Of a DNA stretch of 64,000 nucleotides, positions 12,601 through 21,934 are shown piece by piece (position 1 is the first letter of the stretch; each line of letters begins with the position of its first letter). Made by a program: the position numbers and the translations under genes. The notes beneath the pieces are model-generated. The model worked only from the letters and a program-made list of their open reading frames with translations. It did not search any database and was not told the DNA's origin. Origin of the DNA: Erythroxylum novogranatense (taxonomy: Eukaryota > Streptophyta > Magnoliopsida > Malpighiales > Erythroxylaceae); the NCBI GenBank assembly GCA_029891385.1, contig CM057224.1, positions 36,771,005 through 36,835,004 on the forward strand, given 5' to 3'.

Positions 12601-14662
12601 ACATGAATGCATCGAATTGACTGGCAATTTCATGCACAGGGAGGTCTGTGTAACCATTTGGATCCGCAAATTCTTGTTTCAAAATGTTCATACCAACCTC
12701 AGAACCATCCTGCATAGATTCCATGCATAAAGTTGAAGGAGATATTTTCATGGCAGCATACCTTTTCCTGAAAAAGAAATATAGAATCAACTTAGGAAAC
12801 CTTGATGGATATCTATCGTATTTATCAACTATCACTTGGAAAAATTTGCTGCAAGTATGCAGAAATGTATCACGAGCAGTAATTGTTGTTGCAGAGAATG
12901 TTGATACCTTAGCTCAGATGATCGACTTCTTGTCATGGGTTGAGAATTATGAAACCAGGCCTGTGTAAAAAGATAGATACCATAAGAAATCATCTTCGGA
13001 AGCTTCCTTGATCTGAGGTTTCTTTGAATAATAACACAACAAACCTTGGCCAGATACAAATTGTTAGCCTGCATACTTCCCTCAACAGCATTCCTGATAA
13101 GGAAAATAAATCAAATAAGATTGCATCGTTTCTGTTGACATTATGTTGCTTATTTTCTGTGAATCAATACCAGATCCTAAGAGCGTAATACATCAAATGA
13201 ATTTCAGCAGATTGAGAAACCTGATTGATTCTTGATTGAGATCACTGGGTATGACCTCAGCAACTTGATTATTTTGTGCAAATGCACCATTACTTCTTTT
13301 ATTTTGCAGTGTCCCTCCATGATGCTGATTGGATAGATTCGACAGCTCAGAGGAAATCCTGCAATGATGATTGATCAATTCCCTTGCTATATAGGTTGAA
13401 AATCAATATTGGCCAACAATTAAATACTTCCAGAAGCCAGAACATTTTGCATTGACAAAAGCTTCGTTTATCTGGTATCTATGCAGTTGCATTTAGTTGG
13501 AGGCTGAGGCATACGTTGAACTACCTTTCTGGTCTGCTGGTGCTGTGATAGGGATTACACAGCAGACTTACTGTGTTAAGGGAAAAAGGACAGAGAAAAG
13601 AGAGCAAACTCATTCACTACTTAATTCAGGGTTAAGGTTGAGAAAACATGGGAAATTAGGGAACAACTCTCTGAAGGCACATAGCTAAAATGGACAATTG
13701 CATTAGTCTAATATCAAGAACCAAATGTTTCCAATCAACATTTTGCGATTCTAATTTTTAACGAAATTAGTTACAACAAACAAAAATTGGAGACTTCCTA
13801 GTGTCCCATTTACTCTTTCTTCACACAGAAGCAAGGATCACAAAGATAGATCTTTTTGTAGGGATAAACCTACAAACTTTGGTAGACAAAATCTCAATCT
13901 TATTATGCAGGTCTATTAACCTCAACGCACTAACCTCCTTGACGATTGCCGTGTCCGATTTGCTATGCTTGATGGATAGACAGTACTCTGAAAGTGGAAA
14001 TGTACCAATCCAAACAAACGAAACATCAGAACTCCAGGTGTAAATGGAAAAGAAAAAGGACTTAATTATTAACCAAGAAAGAGCAACTTGTTTTGAATCA
14101 ATGAGACTTTGGTTCTGCTATTTCAGACTGTAGAGCCTAGTGTTTGAATAAATTAATATTTGTGTTAAGTTTCATGTAAGATTTTGGTCATGCAAAATCT
14201 CCTGCAGCTAGTGGAGATCACCAAGGCTTGACAATATGAGGTTCTGCAACTTTTCTGATCAACAAAGAATACCCTTTTTCTCTTTCTCTCTGCCAAAATG
14301 AAAATGAAGAAGGATAAAGGCAGAAGGAACAGAAAATCTGGGCTCATAGTTCTGTTATTTGTATAGCTGTTTTTATCAATCACTTTCGCAAACACTTAAC
14401 AGCATAGCGCACATGAATAGCCTGTTTGACATATTGATGCTCATAAAAGAAGATATGATTTTCTGCTTGCCTCTCCATTGGTAAGCCAACTTTTGAAGAG
14501 CTCCTCGCTATCCGTACGAAGGTTCTGAGAAAGATTCTTGAGCCCCAACATCTCCATGGTAGGCGCAGACATGCCAATTGTGGTCTCCATCAATGATTTG
14601 ATGAACAACTCTTCACTCGAGTTCCTGTACGTATCCGAAAATCCTCTTCCCTGTGTGTCCAT
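9654..14662 (-). CDS. CYCLOPS: CYCLOPS / IPD3, symbiosis transcription factor (11 coding exons, 523 aa)
   Basis: CYCLOPS is the nuclear DNA-binding transactivator phosphorylated by the calcium/calmodulin kinase CCaMK in root endosymbiosis. Exons on the minus strand: 14471-14662, 13935-13987, 13221-13358, 13045-13093, 12908-12960, 12073-12767, 11456-11499, 11307-11352, 10657-10705, 9993-10121, 9654-9777. They sum to 1572 nt with every phase matching, and 523 aa is close to known orthologues. The N-terminus reads GRGFSDTYRNSSEELF, then RTDSEELFKSWLTNGE. The middle has PMTRSRSSELR and a Ser-rich SPSNSSSSTFN. A basic KKRRVERSRK precedes a C-terminal coiled coil (KRCENLEKEVRSL to LLEEIERILSETGNM). 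Ser52 and Ser158 fit the two RxxS sites described as CCaMK targets. The start at 14662 follows the homology; an in-frame ATG at 14776 is possible. Intron 1 uses a GC donor. Confidence 0.93.
11131..11220. repeat. 46-bp tandem duplication in a CYCLOPS intron
   Basis: Two copies of a unit starting TAAAGTGTAAGATCAAACAC and ending in GTTGATACAG lie back to back, differing at one or two bases. It is a recent duplication inside the intron between exons 8 and 9. Confidence 0.85.
11690..11760. repeat. 28-bp tandem repeat in a CYCLOPS intron
   Basis: About two and a half copies of a unit containing ACAGAAAAGTTACATATAG and TTTAAAAGA. It lies in the intron between exons 6 and 7. Confidence 0.85.
14465..14473 (-). 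other. GC donor of CYCLOPS intron 1
   Basis: Read on the minus strand this is GAG|GCAAGC. Exon 1 must end after TNGE, because the frame meets a stop nine codons later. The first GT on this strand lies beyond that stop. The matching acceptor is TTTCAG|AGT at 13987/13988. The pair makes a GC-AG intron, a minor but known class spliced by the major spliceosome. Confidence 0.7.
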
Positions 14663-16960
14663 CGGAATTTTCTCTCCTTCACCTCCTTGATAAAAGCTCC
14701 TGTTATGTTCACTGCTACCTCCTGCCTTTACAAAAGAATCATCTATCAACCTTCCCCTCTTTCCATCATTGACCATATTATTCCTCTTCCACAAAAACCT
14801 CCTCCTCCTCAAAACTTGATGCCTGATTTGTTCTGATCAAAAACATTTATTATAAAGTGAAAGAGAGGAATCCTATTGCCTTTCCAGTCTAGGTGCTGAA
14901 CTCCAAATTCAATAAAGAATACAACCGAGGAAAACGCTTCCTCTGCAAGAAATTAGAACGGACTATAGAGAACTTGGTAGTGACAGGAGACTTTGTTTTT
15001 GCACCAAAGGCGAATATACTATGCATTACAATGAACAACAACATTACAAAATGAGCAGTACCAACTCCCACCAGGTTGCGATTACCATAAATTATCATCT
15101 AATGCAGCCTGAAACAATCCTCACTACATACAATATATCAAATTCCATAAATTTTTTAGATGACAGTGTGAAAAGATTGTTTTAAATAAGCGAAAGAATC
15201 TTATGATGCATGGCAAATGCAATCTAACAAAAGCAGAAGAGTCCACTAATTCAAGTACATGCCGAACAACACCACACTACACTGCACTCCCATGTTTGAA
15301 GACTAAAACGAAACAAACTGATGATGACAAAAATAAAAGATGAGAAAAAAGGCTGTATTTGTAATTCGAACTTGTAATTTTTCAGTCGTAGACATTACCA
15401 GAGTTTACCGGTTACTCGAAGGCTGACGTTATACGAGCATTCAGTATATATTTTTACTTCGTACTCTTTTATATTGTAATATTATTATTTTGTCATATTT
15501 ATACGTGAGTCTATCGGAAACAATCTTTATTATATAAAAATAAGATTGCGTATTATCAAACTCTCAAAACTTTACTTGCCATAAGATTTCGAGATATGGC
15601 GATGATAATAATATTAAATTTATAAGTTATACAATTTTTATTATATAAGACAAAAAATTAAGATTATATATGCACAGTAAGGATAAGATTAACTTAAAAC
15701 TGACTAAATATTAAATAAAATTTAAAATTTTAAAAATAATTAAAAAGATTATTCTTTATTTTAGTTTATAATACTTTATTAATTTAATATATAACTATAT
15801 AATATAGAATTATATAGTTAAATATAGATATTTTAAATTTTGAGCTTTACAAATTCATTGAGTTATGTCAAATTCTATGACAAAGCACTGTAATTAATTG
15901 GCGTTTAAATTCATAATTAAGCCCTATGATCCCTACCTAACCTTTGATTTGTCCATTTCTTGCTTAACTTCTTCCAATTTTACTACTCGCATGACAAGCA
16001 CTTAGTTACAAGGGGAAAACACATGGGAGGAGCTATTAAATTATTACAAATAATTAAGTTATGAAGATGCCAGACGGCTGAATCCACCTTATGCTAGGTC
16101 CTCCATAATATGATTCTACTTCATATTGGGTCGGAAATAGGCCGGTTTCGTTAATTTTTTTAAAATTAAAAGTGTAAATATTTTCTTAATTAAATTTGAG
16201 CTTAGATTGCCTAGGTCCAATCTTAACCTAAAACTTAACTCTTCTTAGCAAAACAATATTATTTTATTTAAAAAATAAAATAAAATTTGGCTCATTCTAC
16301 GCCTATATAAATTAATATTATTTTAGCACCACCGTAAAACTCACTTTTTAATTTTTATTAAAATTACTATGTTATTAAAATAGGTGAGCGTGAGACCCAC
16401 TTATTTAATTTAATATAACTAAATTAATTAATCTATTAACTAATTAACCCTAAAACTTAAAAATTCTCCAATAAAATCCCCAATCCAGAATGTGTCGTCT
16501 CCCTTTTTTAACTGCAACGTCTTCCTCATTCGCCGCCCTTCATCATCACCGCCTTGCACCAGTTGACTCCTGAGAGAAGGTAAGTTACTTGCTCTGACCA
16601 TATGCCCCCGAGCAGGATTCAAAAGTATTAGTCAACAAATTCCATATCTTCATAAGTTTTAACCTTAAAAACAGGTACTATCTTTATTATTTTTAAACCC
16701 AAGACCGATAATGGAGTTTCCTAGAGCTGTTGGCTCTCACCCTAAAATGATTTCAATAAAAGCCCCATTATAGTTATCGTACTTTTTTTCCAAATCATGG
16801 TTGACGATCAGATTCTCTAAACTCCCCAGGTATTTGAAGTTTTAACAGTTAGGCTAGGCCATTGTTATACAACTTTAGTTAGGTTAGGAGGCTATACACA
16901 GCTCTCGCTACTCAGACGTTCTCAAATCAAAGTTGGGTTAAGATTGGCCTGTGTGATATT
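14663..16960. other. Intergenic region upstream of CYCLOPS and S17
   Basis: The two genes diverge from here. The part next to CYCLOPS (to about 15370) probably holds its leader and promoter. From 15400 to 16430 the DNA is very A/T-rich with no gene. A small open frame at 16440-16622 (-) has no recognisable domain. I could not place a TATA box or known cis element with confidence. Confidence 0.35.
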
Positions 16961-17160
16961 TATGCAGAAAGCACGGGACGGGAAAACACCCTGAGTCCCG
17001 ACTCTCACCTCTTACACAATCACAAATTTTCCAATTCCCTAATTTCAGGTCTTCCTCACGCCGTCATCGCCACTGTCACCGACCATCAGTCCTAATCTCT
17101 CTTTGGTTCTTTGGGTATTTGCTTGCTCTGTGTGTGGTTGTATTGGTACGTGCCTCCTTG
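16961..17160 (+). other. Probable non-coding first exon of the S17 gene
   Basis: A locally G/C-richer, pyrimidine-rich stretch (CCGACTCTCACCTC, then GCCGTCATCGCCACTG) ends in GGTACGTGCC, which could be a splice donor. Its position about 1.5 kb before the S17 start codon and its composition suit a 5' UTR exon. No transcript evidence is available here. Confidence 0.35.
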
Positions 17161-17730
17161 CTTCTTTTTTTATATCTTAACTTGGATTGGTTAAATGCAT
17201 CTGGGTTCTGTTTCTTTGATCTCATTCGTGCTTTCATGCTTCTTTTTTGATGTCTGAACTTGTATAAGAACTGGAATTTTTCTGCTGTTCCTCAGTGCGG
17301 GAAAGATGGTTAATTGACTGACACCTATACTGTAATGTACCAATACCAAAATCAGTACAAGCTCCAATATGGTATTTGCACTTTGTGCAAAACTGCTCTA
17401 TGTTTTTTGAACTCTCAGTTGTCGTACATAGGACATTTGATATTGTTATTAGTAGAAACAATCATAGGGTAGAGTGCTTCCTTATACGTGTAAGTGATCA
17501 AAGAAAAGGACCCGCATGGTTAGTTGACTGATACCGATACCGATACCGATACCGATACCAATGCCGATACCGTAATGTATCAATACCAAAATCAGTACAA
17601 GCTCCGATATGGTATTCGCACATTGTGCAAAACTGCTCTATGTTTTTGAACTCTCTGTTCGTTGTTGTATGTAGGACTTTTGATATTATTATTAGTAGAA
17701 ACAATCAAAGGGTAGAGTGCTTTCTTAAAC

Positions 17731-18208
17731 TAAGAAGCATAGACAAGGACAAGGACAAGGACACGGACACGCGACACGACACGGACACGTGACACGGGGA
17801 CACACCAACTTCTAAAATTTGGTGGACACGCGACACGCGACACGACACGGACACGTGACACGAGGACACACCAACTTCTAAAATTTGGTGGACACGGACA
17901 CGGCATATATATATATATTATAAATTTTAAAATTAAGAAAAAAATTCAGAATTCATAATATAATATAGGTTTATTGATGTGTTTTAAGACCTGCAACACC
18001 TTAATAGTTCATACATATTTGGTATTTTATAAGCCCCTCTAAAAAAACATGGAACATATATTCTATAGAGCATATATTCCATTAAGCAATGTCCGAGCGG
18101 TCTTCAGACGTGTCCGAGCTGTGTCCACCGCGTGCCAGTGGGTGTCCGACAAGGACACGTGTCCGACACACAAACACGGTTCCATTTTGCCGTGTCCGTG
18201 CTACATAG
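17731..18208. mobile_element. MULE-type non-autonomous element with 9-bp target duplication
   Basis: The element is flanked by TTCTTAAAC at 17722-17730 and 18209-18217. Removing it restores the colinear order seen in repeat copies 1 and 3 (GAGTGCTT then AATCAAAGAAAAGG), which confirms the insertion. Its ends are loosely inverted (AGCATAGACAAGG against the complement of CCGTGTCCGTGCT). The subterminal regions are packed with GGACACG/CGTGTCC motifs. There is no transposase. A 9-bp duplication is the Mutator-like hallmark. Confidence 0.75.
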
Positions 18209-18241
18209 TTCTTAAACAATCAAAGAAAAGGGGTGCTTTCA

Positions 18242-18271
18242 ATGGGGAAGATAAACAAAGTTCTTTCTTAG
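18242..18271 (+). pseudogene. Truncated duplicate of the S17 start
   Basis: Repeat copy 2 carries ATGGGGAAGATAAACAAAG, nearly the first six codons of S17, preceded by the same GGGGTGCTTTCA leader. The frame ends after nine codons (MGKINKVLS, stop). It shows that the duplicated unit reached into the coding sequence. If transcribed, it would act as a decoy upstream AUG. Confidence 0.75.
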
Positions 18272-18616
18272 TGCAGAGTGCTTTCTTTAGATGAAATGTG
18301 CACAAAATATATAAAGTCTAAATTTTATAATAGAAAACTAAATTTTAATTGTATAAAATTAGAAGAGTATTTTATAATTTAAGAAAATTACTTGAAATGG
18401 TATTTAGTTGACTAATACCAATATTGTAATGTATCAATGCCAAAAATCAATATGAGCTCCAATATGGTATTCGCACATTGTGCAAAACTGCTCTATGTTT
18501 TTTGAACGTAGTTTGTTGTTTCATATAGGACTTTTGATATTATTATTAGTAGAAACAATCATAGGGTAGAGTGCTTTTTTATAGGTGTAAGTGATTAAAG
18601 AAAAGGGGTGCTTTCA

Positions 18617-19107
18617 ATGGGGAAGATAAGCAAAGTGGTGGGAATGGTGGTGTCAAACAAGATGCAGAAGTCTGTGGTTGTGGCAGTTGATAGAATGTTT
18701 CATCATAAGGTCTACAACCGCTACATCAAGCGTACTTCCAAGTTCATGGCTCACGATGAACACAACTCTTGCCATATTGGTGACCTTGTATGTTTATTCA
18801 ATTCAACAATTTATTGTTTTCTCTTTACAGATTGTTGCTTTTCTCCCTATTTCACCTGCCTCACCTCGTAATCTAGTCTTTAAGGCATTGACCCAAGTTA
18901 ATATGTGAGGAAACACTTGAACCGCGACTTTCTGGTGTAAGGATTTCACTTTATAAAATTTTGTGATTTCAGGTAAGATTGGATCCTTCTAGGCCTTTGA
19001 GCAAACGGAAGCGTTGGGTTGTTGCTGAAATTTTGAAGAAAGCACAGATATACATACCTCCATCTGCAGAGAGCAAAACTGAAATACCATCTTCTTCGAC
19101 TTCTTAA
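18617..19107 (+). CDS. Bacterial-type ribosomal protein S17 (organellar, 101 aa)
   Basis: Two exons, 18617-18787 and 18973-19107, join in phase to 102 codons including the stop. The protein begins [19 protein letters not shown], then [45 protein letters not shown]. This is the OB-fold rRNA-binding protein uS17 of the small ribosomal subunit. It matches the plant nuclear-encoded bacterial-type S17 without a long transit peptide, usually assigned to mitochondria; organelle assignment is inference. An in-frame ATG three codons earlier is less likely because homologues start at MGK. The upstream region is triplicated and contains a decoy start. Confidence 0.88.
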
Positions 19108-21502
19108 GGTCTGAATCCCATTCTAGATGTTGGAATCTTTTGTAGAAATTGCCAATGACCAGCTTTCTTTAAATTATATAATAGCCTATGGATTCAGTTT
19201 TAATCTTTCAAAGGAAATTATTGTGAATTGAATGTTCATTATGATCTGGAACTAGCACAACATTCTTCCTTCACCAGTGCTTTGTAGCCTGTGCACAAAA
19301 GATTCAAGTTTGACATAGCTTCTCATCCTTCTCTGTCATAATTCTTTTGGGAGCCATTGCCGCTGGCAATGACATGATATTTTGCCATACATCTTTTTTA
19401 TGCTGGTTAATGTTAACTAATTTAGATTTCATGTTAATATATCCTAACAATTCAAAATTGTGGAAAGACTGGATACACATGTAAGAAAGAGTCCTTTGCA
19501 GCAATATCATCTGGCAGATGCAGTTAGGTCTTGTACTTTGTGCTTCTTCTGTTTAACGGATTAAAAATTTTCCATATATTGTATATTAGATGAAAAAAAG
19601 GCATATAGTTACGCCTAGGTTGGTGTTTTGTGCTTCTATTTTATGGGTTGATTCTTTTCCGTGTGGTGCATATGAGATTAGTTTAAACAACTTCCTCTTA
19701 CTTTTGTTTTTCTTCTTGGTTATCTTTTCCTTTGCAAGTCCATTATAGATGCTCACTTTTGCAAGTTGCAATCATCACATTCAGAATGTTTGATTCCTAC
19801 TGAAACATGTTTGGTTTAGAAGAATTATGGTTGAAAATCCTGATCTTTCTTTCATTGTTGTTAACAGAAGATACGACTTAAAATCTGAAAGATTGACAAG
19901 TTCTGAATTGGGATAGAAATTCCAGGTGCTGCTAAGCATTGAAAGCCACTTTCTATGACTTTCTGGGATTTTGTTTGATTGCGTTAGAAGCACGAGAGCC
20001 TTTTGCCTAGGTGAAATTAAACAGACGAGAAAAGAAACCTCAGATCCCAGTTGTTCTTCTGTTTTAGCTGTCAAGTAAGTTTAGGTTGTCAACATTCGGA
20101 ATAATCTTGTCGCTTGATGTTAATTTATATGTTTGGAAAGGAAGTGCTTATCCGATTTGCTTGAAGGAAAACTTGAGGTTATTCATTCCTTATGAAATGT
20201 TTATGGTAAGCAAGTTCGTCATTTAATACATTGTAAAAAGTCAGATCGGATTAGTTGGTCCAATCTTTAAACTATTTTGAGATTTGATCCAATTAAAATT
20301 ATAAAAGAATTTGATCTCTCTTCGTTTTATTCAATTCAAAAAATATTCTTATGGTTTAAAATCACTTTTTGTTGAATTATTTTGTTATATGATTAAGTGT
20401 TAAACATATGATATTGTCTATTATAACTCGATTTTAATAATAAATTTTATTAAAATGATTAGACAAATTTATCAATTATTTAAATATTTTAATAAAATAA
20501 TGTATGTTAATATATAATAGGTTTATATGTTTTATTAAAATATTAATCTGAGTGGACTTTACTTTTTTCTTTTCTCTAAAATTATAAAATAATTGAAATA
20601 CGGTTTTGTTTATAATTTGATCAATTTGTAAAGTTATAGTATTATAATCATTATAATAAATTTTATATTGTATCGGTTGGTATCAGATGTTACATACCAT
20701 ATTTACCAAAAAATAGTATAAAATGAGATGTTTCAGTATCGGGTTTAAATACTATTTCAGCTTGTTTCACCTAATATCAATCAGTATTGTCCGTATTTAA
20801 AATACCAGTCATATATAAAACACCAATCATATATCGATTGTTACTGAAAATTTTTAAGAAACCAAGGACACTCCTGCAAAAAATGAAATTTTTTAAAAAA
20901 ACTCCTCCTCATACTTGACTCTGCTGCCTTCTTCCTTTCTTTATTTTTCTCTAATACCCCCACTCTCTCTTGTTCACCGCCGTCATCTCTTTTTTATTAT
21001 TGATAATATAATATTTAAATTCATATAGTAAACAATAGCTATATTTTTTTATGCAAAGAATAATTAAAAAATGTTAAAATTAAAATGCCTCAAATATAAA
21101 TACAATAATTTATTATTAATAACAATTATATATTAACATAAAAATATTTTAATGATATAATTATTATTTATTATATAATAAAATAACAATATTTTAAATA
21201 CTTTATATTGTTTTTAATTTTATATTTCTATAATAATAAAATAATCTTTTGGTATTGATTGTGATTATTATATTTATGTAAAATATGTGAAAATAATATT
21301 AAGGAAAATAAATAAATTATTATTATTATAATTTTTGAGATTAGGTTGGTTTAAACTATAAAGTATAATATTGAAAGATTATTTTATAATTTTAAAAAAT
21401 TAAAAACTTTTTTAAAAATTTAAAAATTACTTAAAATAATATCCTGTATTAACCGATATTAATACAATCCGACGCTAAATTTCAATCCGTCTACTAACCT
21501 GT
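19108..21502. other. Intergenic, mostly A/T-rich
   Basis: The first few hundred bases are the S17 3' region. From 20200 to 21480 the sequence is A/T-rich. At 20670-20830 there are degenerate GTATCGG/GATACC-type repeats like those in S17 repeat copy 2. No gene was seen. Confidence 0.35.
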
Positions 21503-21934
21503 GTATGATTATTGTCCCCATTAGTGGGGATAGATGACAGGACAAAAAAATCATGTCCTTCAGTGATATTTGATTGTTGTTTCACCACTTTTGTCTTCTG
21601 TCTCTGGATGACAGAAGACCAAAATTTATGTCTCTCCTAAAATCGAAGGACACGGGGTTTGTGTTCCTGTCTCCGGAAACTAAAACGTTCGTTTCTCCAA
21701 ATTGCCCCATCCAATCGTCTAGGTTCTCCACCACCAAAGCTTGTCGTCGTCTTCATCTCGCCTGTCGTCTGGGTTCTCCACATCGCTTTGTACACAATAT
21801 GCTAGTCTCGAATCTGATCCCGTACTTGGTGCTGGTGGGTATATAAAGTTTTGGTCTTTGTTATTGTTCTTTTGTGAGATGAATGCATCTCTGTGTTTTA
21901 CTTCTTCTTTTTTCCTTAAATTGACCTTAAACAG

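Larger units (their letters stand above)
17281..18610 (+). repeat. Tandem triplication of the S17 upstream segment
   Basis: A unit of about 200 bases occurs three times: 17301-17480; 17512-17730 continuing at 18209-18298 after an insertion; and 18397-18610. Shared blocks include CAAAATCAGTACAAGCTCC, GTGCAAAACTGCTCTATG and TAGTAGAAACAATCA. Copy 3 runs directly into the real S17 start codon. Copy 2 also continues through a copy of that start. Copy 2 has an expanded GATACC hexamer run at 17530-17572. Confidence 0.85.

Noticed and set aside
12832..13074. One continuous 80-codon CYCLOPS exon
   Set aside because: Only two short pieces fit the family (ANNLYLAK and AWFHNSQPMTRSRSSELR); the rest is intron with good GT and AG borders.
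14441..14470. Extension of CYCLOPS exon 1 to SRKSYLLL and a stop
   Set aside because: Reading past the GC donor truncates the protein at about 73 residues, while the remaining exons are all intact and in phase.
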